Below are positions 15,001-25,800 of a DNA stretch of 64,000 nucleotides, piece after piece (the first letter of the stretch is position 1; each line of letters begins with the position of its first letter). The notes under the pieces are model-generated. The model was not told the origin of the DNA and did no database searches. It saw only the letters and a program-made list of their open reading frames with translations. Both the position numbers and the translations under genes were made by a program. Origin of the DNA: Aurelia coerulea (taxonomy: Eukaryota > Cnidaria > Scyphozoa > Semaeostomeae > Ulmaridae). The DNA lies in the NCBI GenBank assembly GCA_039566865.1, contig CM076955.1, forward strand, positions 64,501-128,500, read 5' to 3'.

Positions 15001-18000
15001 GTTTGGGGTTCTTTGGGACATTTTTAGGGGGTTTTGGCCGAAAAAAAATTTTTTTTTTCAAAAATTTTCTAAATCGATTTAAGGCCTAAATAGGCCATTT
15101 TACATGGGAATAAGGGTCAGGAAACATGTTTGGGGTTCTTTGTGACATTTTTAGGGGGTTTTGGCCGAAAAAAAAATTTTTTTTTTCAAAAATTTTCTAA
15201 ATCGATTTAAGGCCTAAATAGGCAATTTTACATGGGAATAAGGGTCAGGAAACATGTTTGGGGTTCTTTGGGACATTTTTAGGGGGTTTTGGCCGAAAAA
15301 AAAAGTTTTTTTCAAAAATTTTATAAATCGATTTAAGGCCTAAATAGGCCATTTTACATGGGAATAAGGGTCAGGAAACATGTTTGGGGTTCTTTGGGAC
15401 ATTTTTAGGGGGTTTTGGCCGAAAAAACATTTTTTTTTTCAAAAATTTTCTAAATCGATTTAAAACCTAAATATGCCATTTTACATGGGAATAAGGGTCA
15501 GGAAACATGTTTGGGGTTCTTTGGGACATTTTTAGGGGGTTTTGACCGAAAAAAAATTTTTTTTTTCAAAAATTTTCTAAATCGATTTAAGGCCTAAATA
15601 GGCCATTTTACATAGGAATAGGGTCAGGAAACATGTTTGAGGTTCTTCGGGACATTTTTAGGGGGTTTTGGCCGAAAAAAAAATTTTTTTTCAAAAATTT
15701 TCAAATTCGATTTAAGGCCTAATTAGGCCATTTTACATGGGAATAAGGGTCAGGAAACATGTTTGGGGTTCTTTGGGACATTTTTAGGGGGTTTTTGCCG
15801 AAAAAAAAATTTTTTTTTCAAAAATTTTCTAAATCGATTTAAGGCCTAAATAGGCAATTTTACATGGGAATAAGGGTCAGGAAACATGTTTGGGGTTCTT
15901 TGGGACATTTTTAGGGGGTTTTGGCCGAAAAAAAAATTTTTTTTTCAAAAATTTTCTAAATCGATTTAAAACCTAAATATGCCATTTTACATGGGAATAA
16001 GGGTCAGGAAACATGTTTGGGGTTCTTTGGGATATTTTTAGGGGGTTTTGACCGAAAAAAAAATTTTTTTTTCAAAAATTTTCTAAATCGATTTAAGGCC
16101 TAAATAGGCCATTTTACATAGGAATAGGGTCAGGAAACATGTTTGAGGTTCTTCGGGACATTTTTAGGGGGTTTTGGCCGAAAAAAAAATTTTTTTTTCA
16201 AAATTTTCTAAATCAATTTAAGGCCTAAATAGGCCATTTTACATGGGAATAAGGGTCAGCAAACATGTTTGGGGTTCTTCGGGACATTTTTAGGGGGTTT
16301 TGGCCGAAAAAAAATTTTTTTTTCAAAAATTTTCTAAATCGATTTAAGGCCTAAATAGGCCATTTTACATGGGAATAAGGGTCAGGAAACATGTTTGGGG
16401 TTCTTTGGGACATTTTTAGGGGTTTCGGCCGAAAAAAATTTTTTTTTTTCAAAAATTTCCAAATTCGATTTAAGGCCTAAATAGGCCATTTTACATGGGA
16501 ATAAGGGTCAGGAAACATGTTTGGGGTTCTTCGGGACATTTTTAGGGGGTTTTGGACGAAAAAAAAATTTTTTTCTAAAAAATTTTCAAATTCGATTTAA
16601 GGCCTAAATAGGCCATTTTACATGGGAATAAGGGTCAGAAAACATGTTTGGGGTTCTTCGGGACATTTTTAGGGGGTTTGGCCGAAACAAAATTTTTTTT
16701 TTCAAAAATTTTCAAAATCGATTTAAAACCTAAATAGGCCATTTTACATGGGAATAAGGGTCAGGAAACATGTTTGGGGTTCTTCGGGACATTTTTAGGG
16801 GGTTTGGCCGAAAAAAAAAAATTTTTTTCAAAAATTTTCAAATTCGATTTAAGGCCTAAATAGGCCATTTTACATGGGAATAAGGGTCAGGAAACATGTT
16901 TGGGGTTCTTCGGGACATTTTTAGGGGGTTTCAGCCGAAAAAAAAATTTTTTTTCAAAAATTTTAAAAATCGATTTAAGGCCTTGATAGGCCATTTTACA
17001 TGGGAATAAGGGTCAGGAAACATGTTTGAGGTTCTTCGGGACATTTTTATGGGGTTTTGGCTCAAAAAAATTTTTTTTTCGATAATTTTCAAAATCGATT
17101 TAAGGCCTAAATAGGCCATTTTACATATGAATCAGGGTCAGGAAACATGTTTTTGGGTTCTTTGGGACATTTTTAGGGGGTTTTGGCCGAAAAAAATGTT
17201 TTTTTTCGAAAATTTTCAAAATCGATTTAAGGCCTAAATAGGCCATTTTACATATGAATAAAGGTCAGGAAACATGTTTTGGGGTTCTTCAGGACATTTT
17301 TAGGGGGTTTTGTCCGAAAAAAAATTTTTTTTTCGAAAATTTTCAAAATCGATTTAAGGCCTAAATAGGCCATTTTACATGGGAAAAAGGGTCAGGAAAA
17401 ATGTTTGGGGTTCTTCGGGACATTTTTAGGGGGTTTTGGCCGAAAAAAAAATTTTTTTTTCAAAAATTTTCAAATTCGATTTAAGGCCTAAATAGGCCAT
17501 TTTACATGGGAATAAGGGTCATGAAACATGTTTGGGGACTTTCGGGACATTTTTAGGGGGTTTTGGCCGAAAAAAAAAATTTTTTTTCAAAAATTTTCAA
17601 ATTCGATTTAAGGCCTAAATAGGCCATTTTACATGGAAATAAGGGTCAGGAAACATGTTTGGGGTTCGTCGGGACATTTTTAGGGGGTTTTGGCCGAAAA
17701 AAAAATTTTTTTTCAAAAATTTTCAAATTCGATTTAAGGCCTAAATAGGCCATTTTACATGGGAATAAGGGTGAGGAAACATGTTTGGGGTTCTTCGGGA
17801 CATTTTAGGGGGTTTTGGCCGAAAAAAAAATTTTTTTTTCAAAAATTTTGAAAATCGATGTAAGGCCTAAATAGGCCATTTTACATGGGAATAAGGGTCA
17901 GGAAACATGTTTGGGGTCTTTCGGGACACTTTTAGGGGGTTTTGGCCGAAAAAAAAATTTTTTTTCAAAAATTTTCAAAATCGATTTAAGGCCTAAATAG

Positions 18001-18780
18001 GCCATTTTACATGGAAATAAGGGTCAGGAAACATGTTTGGGGTTCTTCGGGACATTTTTAGGGGGTTTTGGCCGAAAAAAAAATTTTTTTTTCAAAAATT
18101 TTCAAATTCGATTTAAGGCCTAAATAGGCCAGGGGGTTTTGGCCGAAAAAAAAAATTTTTTATTTTCAAATTCGGGCCTAAATAATTTTACAGGGTCATG
18201 CTTGGGGTTCTTCGGGACATTTTTAGGAAACATGTTTGAGGTTCTTCGGGACATTTTTAGGGGCCTAAATAGGCCATTTTACATGGGAAAAAGGATCAGG
18301 AAGCATGTTTGGGGTTCTTCGGGACATTGGGTTTTGGCCGAAAAAAAATTTTTTTCAAAAATTTTCAAAATCGATTTTAGGCCTAATTAGGCCATTTTAC
18401 ATGGGAATAAGGGTCATGAAACATGTTTTGGGGTTCTTCAGGACATTTTATGGGGTTTTGGCTCAAAAAAATTTTTTTTTCGATAATTTTCAAAATCGAT
18501 TTAAGGCCTAAATAGGCCATTTTACATATGAATAAGGGTCAGGAAACATGTTTTGGGGTTCTTCGGGACATTTTTAGGGGGTTTTGGCCGAAAAAAAAAT
18601 TTTTTTCGAAAATTTTCAAAATCGATTTAAGGCCTAAATAGGCCATTTTACATATGAATTAGGGTCAGGAAACATGCTTTGGGGTTCTTCGGGACATTTT
18701 TAGGGGGTTTTGTCCGAAAAAAAAATTTTTTTTTCGAAAATTTTCAAAATCGATTTAAGGCCTAAATAGGCCATTTTACC
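1..18780. repeat. Satellite array, ~126-bp monomer, ~149 copies
   Basis: Head-to-tail tandem array that begins before the window. Spacing between successive ATCGAT motifs is 125-127 bp (for example 11, 138, 263). Each monomer carries four short dyads: an AAATCGATTT-like site, GGCCTA-NN-TAGGCC, AAACATGTTT, and an A-tract joined directly to a T-tract of about eight bases each. Copies usually differ by only a few bases (CGGG/TGGG after TTCTT, AAGTAGG/AAATAGG, homopolymer length). Because 126 is divisible by three, some frames stay open across two monomers and give 60-71 codon ORFs; these are artefacts. Higher-order duplications are present. I see no gene and no clear CENP-B box. Centromeric or heterochromatic location is possible but not shown. 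Confidence 0.98.
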
Positions 18781-19016
18781 GAGAATTAAGGGTCATGAAA
18801 CATGTCTTTGGATCCCACGGTGCTTTTTTAGGGGGTTAAGGGCGAAACAAAATTTTGTTTGAAAATTTTACAAATCGATTTAAGGCCACTTTACCCATGA
18901 ATTTGGATATGTAAACATGTCTTTGGGTCTATAGGGACATTTTTAGGGGGTTCTGGCCGAAAAATTTTTTTATTCAATTTTGAAAATCTATTTAGGCCTA
19001 AATTGGCCATTCTACT
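18131..19016. repeat. Degenerate and scrambled right edge of the satellite array
   Basis: From 18131 to about 18380 monomers are truncated and re-joined: a copy breaks inside the GGCC dyad, the next lacks its middle, and short pieces follow out of phase. Normal monomers return to about 18780. Beyond that, copies diverge strongly, lose the GGCCTAAATAGGCC dyad and fade out by 19016. Such decay is expected at array edges, where homogenisation by unequal exchange is least effective. Confidence 0.85.
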
Positions 19017-19088
19017 ATAAGTCCATTATCAAAAATGTACTTGACTACCTTTTCGGGTGGCGCCAAAGTCTATCTGAAACCAGATTTC

Positions 19089-19371
19089 TCGCAAAAGTAG
19101 AATATCTCTGGAATTACCATAGCTTCAGTAATCTCCTGGGTTCACTTTTTTGAACTCAACAGTCAATTCTGCATTGAAACATTGCTATAAGAAATCACTC
19201 AATGGCATTTTTGAAGAATCTCTCTCAAATAAGACATTACAGAGACTTGGGATCTATTGCATAAAAAGTGGCCTATCTCTGCAATACTATAGTTACAACA
19301 ATCTGAATGATTTTTTTGAGATCATCATTCAATTTTGCATCAAAACATTGCTATAGCAAATCAATAAATGA
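19089..19371. repeat. Diverged direct duplication (two ~120-bp copies)
   Basis: Two related segments, about 19089-19206 and 19254-19371, share the order ATCTCTG..AT, a TATAG/CATAGC stretch, TTTTTTGA, TCAATT.TGCAT and AAACATTGCTATA. They are too diverged for a recent duplication and match nothing else I recognise in the window. The rest of 19017-19492 holds no gene or repeat that I can see. Confidence 0.5.
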
Positions 19372-19492
19372 TTCTCTGTAAATTTCGCAGCCTGAATAGA
19401 ATAGATGTTTTCCTTGGGTAGTGATTCTCTACCATATTCTCACATCTATTGAAATCGAAAGTCAAGTATATGGTATGAAGACATGTTTTGGG

Positions 19493-19622
19493 GTATATTT
19501 TTGAAAATTTTGAAAATCGGTTTTGGGCCTAAATAGGCCATTTTTGACTCGAACTTTTCTATAAAAACATGTTTTGGGGTCCCTAGGAAAATTTTTGGGA
19601 GATTTTGGGCGAAAAAAATTTC
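19493..19622. repeat. Isolated degenerate satellite monomer
   Basis: A single diverged copy of the 126-bp monomer outside the array. It keeps TTTTGAAAATCGGTTTTGG, the GGCCTAAATAGGCC dyad, AAACATGTTTTGGGGT and the GGCGAAAAAAATTT segment. It shows that the satellite once extended farther or was seeded here. Confidence 0.85.
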
Positions 19623-19644
19623 TCAGGCGTAAGGCGTAAGTCCT

Positions 19645-20533
19645 TTAACCCTATCTGTACTGGGCGATTTTTTAGGTATTTTGTACTGGGGGGGGGGCCT
19701 TTTTCGCCCCCCCTCTTTTTCTCCAAAACTACAAAAGACATAACAATAAGACTTACCCCTATTGTTCTTTAGACAATTGGCTATTCAAATATAACAATGG
19801 CAATTAATAAGTCACGTGATTCGTTGCTAGGCAACCGAAAAACTGACGAAAATTGGCAAATTTATACCTTCTTAACCAGAAAAATTCTATTTAATCAACC
19901 ACTCAACCGATTTTCTCCAAATTTGTTTCAAATAATAGGAAACATGTCATAGTTAAAAAATACATACTTTGCAAAAAATTTTAGTTTTTATTTTTAGCAC
20001 AATTAGCATTAAATTAGTCTTTTGTTGCTTGCATTTACTTTCATCGCAGGTTTTTGCCAGTCCTGCCCTTTTATCTGGTAAATATAGACTCAAAATGAAT
20101 CAAATTAATAAGATGAAGCAAATTAGACTAAAAAAATTTACATTTGACACTTCTTTATTAGGTAAATGACGTCATAAATGTGAATGACGTCATAGATATT
20201 AAATTTTGCTGACATCAGCAAATATGAAAAAATTATATATCAAATGAAAGTACTCATCAAATGCAATCGAATGGTGCATGTTTGAGATCGATCAAGCAAA
20301 CGACACGAAAACTACGGACATTTTAACCTTTTTTTTGTTGACTACTCTCCAAATATGGTATTACTGTGGTCACATGATCAGAGGTAGAACAATGAAATGT
20401 TAAGAATTTAATTGCCTATGAAATTTGAGTAAAAGTCACCAATACTGGTGGTTATATCTCTTGTCGTTTTAGCATAATGCAGCAAAAACTGGTAGGGGGG
20501 GCGAAAAACGCCCCCCAGTACAAATAGGGTTAA
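19645..20533. mobile_element. piggyBac-type MITE with TTAA target duplication
   Basis: An 881-bp element (19649-20529) flanked by TTAA at 19645-19648 and 20530-20533. The ends are inverted: CCCTATCTGTACTGGG on the left against CCCAGTACAAATAGGG on the right, and the similarity continues through G-rich and C-rich segments around a GGCGAAAAACGCC-like core. TTAA duplication and termini starting CCC are the hallmarks of the piggyBac superfamily. There is no transposase ORF, so the element is non-autonomous. Inside it are two perfect TGACGTCA palindromes (20167-20174 and 20185-20192). The short ORF at 19969-20169 is not a recognisable protein. Confidence 0.85.
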
Positions 20534-21424
20534 TCATCTCCTTGTTATATTTTTAATAACTCCTCTTTGTTTTGTTTTGAAATCATATCCTTTTCTTTTA
20601 TTATTAGATATCATCATCTTCTTTTATTTTTGAATCGTCCCTTTTCCTATATTTGTAAATCATCCTTTTCGAAATGCTTTGTCTGTATTATCGTTGCATT
20701 GGATATCATGAACTTTTTTGCCTGCATGCAGACCCATTTTCCAAAGGAGGTGGACAATGGGTCTGCACGCAGGCTAGAACTTGTTGCGTTGTTGCAATGA
20801 CTCTGGTTGTTGTGATCATTTGTGATGGGGAGAGGGACGCATGTAATGAAACTAGTTGACTCATGCATGGACTTGGATCTAGAATGGAAGAGAGGCGATT
20901 GCAAAAGGGTTGATAAATAGCAACAACAACAGCCACCAAGAGAAATGAATTATCATACAAAAAAAAACAGCAAGATATGAACTGATGGCTTGGCTACCAA
21001 AGTCAAATTGATGGCAACAGATTTGCAGTTCACTACTACTGGCATTTGATATTAACATTAGGTATGTAACCATTTCCTTCCCTACCTAATCCTAATTAAT
21101 TGGAACAAATATAAAAACACCCACTCGTAGATTATTTGTAGTCATGTCATCATGTCACAATAAGTATTAGAATTAAGGCCAAAGCCAGAAATGAATTAAA
21201 AGTATTTGGTTAAAAAGAGCAGCCACGATGATGATGAGATAGGATGAGATACCAGACTGTAAATTTAGCAAAGAAATTGCACAGAAGATTTGTGTCAGGC
21301 TGTTGTCTTCACAATAATCATTATTATCTCCCTCCCTCCCACGTGCAGTCGCAGTAGTGGGCATAGTGTGGGCATCCATAACCATAATGAACTGGTATTA
21401 GTTTTGGGCTCAAGTAAAAGAACA
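20534..21424. other. Intergenic stretch without recognised genes
   Basis: No exon or known domain is visible on either strand; the overlapping 60-85 codon ORFs shadow each other. The segment contains the 20720-20774 hairpin. A diverged copy of the 21497-21570 sequence lies at about 21250-21330 (shared CCAGACTG, GCAAAG, GAAGAT and GGCT order), so part of it is old repeat material. Confidence 0.5.
20720..20774. repeat. Short hairpin (18-bp arms, one mismatch)
   Basis: Left arm 20720-20737 (GCCTGCATGCAGACCCAT) pairs with right arm 20757-20774 across a loop containing CCAAAGGAGG. The core GACCCATT-TCC-AAAGGAGG also occurs in the much larger hairpin at 45929-46128, so the two are probably related foldback or MITE sequences. 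Confidence 0.75.
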
Positions 21425-22610
21425 AGTGTTGTGGCGCAGTAATGTATTCCCTTGTATTCCACTGACTTTGCAGCCAGAACAGTCAGGCGGACAGGGCTCA
21501 ATACCCCAGACTGATAAGTTTGCAAAGTGCGCACGGAAGATGCGTGCCTGGCTATTGTTTTAAAAAGAATGGTTCTATTGTTCTTCCTTTGTTATTCATG
21601 AAATTGCGTGGAAGATCTTCCGCGCGCACGACATATAGCAGTCTGGTCAATAACCAGTAGAGCCCACCACACTTGAGCATCATGAGAAGGGATCACGGAC
21701 TCGATTAGGCCTATTCTACTTTTGCAATCCCAGCGCTTGGTGCTAAAAACCGCAACTTCACCTTCTCCTGTTGCAAAAAGTGAATTGGAGATGATTATGT
21801 TATATATACAAAAAGAGACTACTTTTGATTATGCATGACATTTACAACAAAAGGAACACACCCTGATGTACTAGAGCTGTTTAGAAGAAGTGGTCCTTAA
21901 GACACGATCAAGGAAAAATTTTGAAATAATACGACCAAAAAGAGAAATTGCCAGAAACTCCATCAGATACAGAGGACCACAGGTTTGGAACTCATTGACA
22001 ACTGACATGAGAGAGTGTATGAATAAAGATACTTTTAAAATGAAATTGAAACATTATAACAACCTTGCTAACATTAGCTTTTCAAAAGAAACAAGTTGTG
22101 TAAAGAAAAGAAATAGTCACAATTTTTATTTCTTAAAAGAACAATGAATATTTTACGTTATTTAGCACAAATTGTATTAGGTTTTCATTAACCCTTTTTA
22201 TTATCACTTCATAACATTAATTCAATTAGTTTAAATGGCAGGTCCACATCAACTCTTGAGTTGCCTTTTCCAACCTGCCTTAAAAAATAAAGAATATAAT
22301 ATGCATGTATGTATGTATGTAGATCAGGGGCCTGGGGGTACTCCCCCAGAATAGTTCAAAGTCAAAACATAATACTGAATGAAAGATATGATCTTAGGAA
22401 TGCAGAATTTATCATTCATAGGTGAGGGTGAAGGTGAAGTTGCGGTTTCTAGCACCAAGCACTGGGATCGCAGAAGTAGCACAGGCCTAATCGAGTCTGT
22501 GACCCTTTGTCATGATGCTCCCTGTCCGCCTGACTGTTTGCCTAACTGTTTGAATCCTGTCCGCCTGACTGTTGTGGCTACAATGTCAGATGATTACACC
22601 ACTGTGCCAC
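21425..22610. repeat. Long inverted repeat surrounding a LINE fragment
   Basis: Left blocks at about 21425-21500 and 21665-21775 recur in inverse orientation at about 22430-22610. Shared landmarks are CCTGTCCGCCTGACTGTT, a GCCACA-CAC end, GAAGGTGAAGTTGCGGTTT, CTGGGAT and AGGCCTAATCGAGTC. Together they look like two inverted copies of one dispersed repeat, or a palindromic element, with a LINE 3' end between them. Copy borders are approximate. Confidence 0.7.
21885..22320 (+). pseudogene. LINE retrotransposon 3' end (5'-truncated)
   Basis: The frame at 21890-22147 has the pattern that follows the reverse transcriptase domain at the C-terminus of many CR1/jockey-like LINEs: RNSIRYRGPQVWNSL, then FKMKLKHY. 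Downstream is a hairpin-forming 3' UTR (GGCAGGT at about 22230 paired with ACCTGCC at about 22276), AATAAAG, and a terminal ATGT microsatellite. The reverse transcriptase and endonuclease are missing, as in a typical 5'-truncated insertion. The clade is not certain. Confidence 0.75.
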
Positions 22611-22855
22611 AGCACCTATATTCAATAGTGTTAAGTATGGAAAGCATTCATTGATTTATGTTCAGTGAAAGTATTCATTGAGGTACCTTGGACAGGGGAC
22701 CCTTTATTTTGGTCAAAATTGGATGAAAAGGAAGCACTTAGTCCCTATTAATCCTTTTTGCAAATGTATAGACAAAAACCACTAAGCTTACTTAATGAAA
22801 TAGTATTTAATGAACACTGCAGGCGATTTTATTTTTTTAACTTCATTGTTACAGC

Positions 22856-25800
22856 ATGAATATGGAGAACAGCGAAAGCAATGCGATAATTCATTCACAG
22901 TCTGTGCCAGCATTTAAACATTTGCAAACTGGAAATGGATCTGTCACTGAAATATCTTTCAACAGATCTCAATCTGATAGTGGTTGGAAGGTTGCATGGA
23001 AAGGAGCTGTCATCAAAGCAAAGGAAGCCAAAGATCCTTGGGCAAAATATGAAATCTCAGAAAGTTATGAGACAGAAAAAGCTTTGAGATATCGTTATAA
23101 TGCCTTAGAGAAGAAATGGGTGAGGGATGAAATTGAAATTAAGATGCAGCAAAAGGTATGCACATGTATGTTTTCTTTTTTTGTCTTGCATAAAATCTTA
23201 ACTGAGCAGTGATCTGCCAGATGAGCCAGAAGAAAATTCCTTCTTTCAAAAGTTCATATTTGAATTCCAGTTCATAGCCAAACGACCAAAAGTATTTTCA
23301 TGATTTTCTTGCATTTTTTGTTAGAGCTGAAATTTTACAGTTAGGTACATTGCTAAGTTCCCGATCAAGGACCCAAATGCTTAATCAAATCCTAAGGAAT
23401 TCCCTCACTCAGAAAAATATTTACCTGTAATTCAAAACACAGCATCAAAATTCAGAATCTCATGGAGAGTTGACTTAAATTAACTCCAAGAGAGTAAAAT
23501 AGGCAGAGCGGTAGGGTTCCATCTTGTTACGCTATGAGGGTTTCCATTTGGCACAGGATCCTCTGGGTCCTTCATTCTTCTCGCTATTGAACAGAACTTC
23601 TGTTGTCAAAATATAGTGAATACCTTATTGCTGCTAATATTTTTCATACAGGAATATCAGCTGGTGTATGACTTTTTATGTTTTCGCCCTTTTCTTATTT
23701 TAGTCCTTTTCTTATTTTAGTCCTTTTCTTATTTTAGTCCTTTGCAAGAGGAGCAATGAGGAAGTGTTTTCGAATGTAAGTACATCTCAGTATATACTAT
23801 CATAGATTCTGGTGCAATGCATTGTCTGACTGATTTGCTTGCTTGGAAATAGGTTTGCTTAGGTTTGCTTATCATGCAATGTCAAACATTACCCTCCCGC
23901 AGAATTTTGGTCATCAGAATTTTGTGCAAAGGTTGTTGCGCTACGTTTTGAATTTCAATCTAGTTAACAATGAACTAACTTTTATTTTCTGCAAAAATGC
24001 ATCCTGACACTTAAGATAGTCTGGTACTATGTGGTTATTGAACGAATATCAGGTCAGTGCTGAATTGACATGTGGCTCAAACGCAGTGACGGTATGAAAA
24101 CACGACTTTGAATCTACAGCTTTTGCGGAACAATCAAGAACCAATGAAGTTGCTCCGTTGCCGGCGTGATTGGCCGAATTTTGAACAATTAATCATAATA
24201 ATAATAATATGCAACTATCAAATGATTATTCAATCTGCGAAGTGTCCCAAAAAATACTACTTCATTTTTGTGGCTGATGTGGAGGAGCTAAAACTTTTGT
24301 TGTCTTAGTTTTTACAAAGATCATGCTTAAACTTAGAGTTTGAGACTTTATTTTTGTCATTTTGACAAGTGGTTTGCTGATTTATGATGATTTATGATGA
24401 TTATTTATGACAGAGGAAAGGCAAAATAAGTTGCTTCTTCAAAAACAACAACCAACAACAACAACTTCTACCGGGTGTCCCAAAAAAAGTACTCCTGTTT
24501 GAAAAATCATCAAAAATTGATTTCACGGCCGATCTTAAATTTTCTTGTTTTGTCAAGTATATCAAGAACCAAATTATTTTTAAATATATAGCTGATCTTG
24601 TAATTGGCTTAAAAAGTAGCAAATTTAGCTCTTTTTAGGGCTACCTGGTTTGAACCATCCTGCAAAAAAGCACTCATGATTGCCAGATCAATTTCTTTTT
24701 GCATGTAAACCATCTAGTTTGGTCATAAATGACAGAAAAAAATACGCAAAATCATGGCAGACCTCAATGATGATAAAAATCTGAAAATCTTGACTCATAG
24801 GCAACATTGACTATTTTGCTTAAAAACTATAGCTCAAAATAAGGTTTTTCAACGTGTAATTGTTCTAGCTTGTTGCATCAAAAGCAAACATTTTATCATC
24901 TATGAATATTTTTGGGTCTTTGACAAAACAACTCAAAAAGAAAATTTTATCAAAGGTTTGATAATCAATTTTTGGTGATTTTTGAAACAGGAGTACTTTT
25001 TTTTGGGACACCCGGTATTATTCTCCAGCAATGTCAAAATTAAGTGAATTTTCAAAGAAAGGGTTCTAGTGTTGTATTTAAATTTTTTCTGCAGTTTTAG
25101 ATCGTTAATAGTGTTGTCTTATTCACAGCCTGCCATTGTGACTTTTTCCTGATTCAATTCAACTCTATTAATGATTTAGAAAATGCAGCGAAAATTTGAA
25201 TAGGACGCTAGACCCTTTCTATCAAATATTATTAAATTTTAACACTGCTGGAGAACGAAAGAAGTGCTATTTTGAAGGAATCATTTATTTTGGCTTTCCT
25301 CTGCCATAAATCAGCAACCACTTTTCAGATTGACTCAAACAAAGTCTCAAACTCGAAGCTGAAGCCTGACCTGAAGCCTGACCATTGAAACCTGACCATT
25401 GAAACAGAGCTCGAATCGAACGATATTTTCATAACTTTAACGCCAATACTGAGCATCGCTAACGCATTTTGCTCCAATAAATAAAAGAAATAGATTGGCC
25501 ACTACAAAATGTGATAGTAGGAGGAATATCAGCAAGAAAAAAGCCAGCAAACTCTCCACCTACCCCAACAATCAAGAAATTTCATCACAGCAAGCTATTT
25601 GCAATGTCGGAACCCAAGTTCCGACCCCAGCGGGTGCACTTCTATATAAAAGGTGATTTGCAAGCTTGTCTGTAAATTCACTGAGATAGGGTGAAAAAAA
25701 TTTCAAATCCTAGGACCTAGGATTTAGAAAAAAGGGGGGTTATTTTACAATTTGGTAAGTGGATTTTAAAAAGATACTTAGATTAAAAACAACTAATTTC

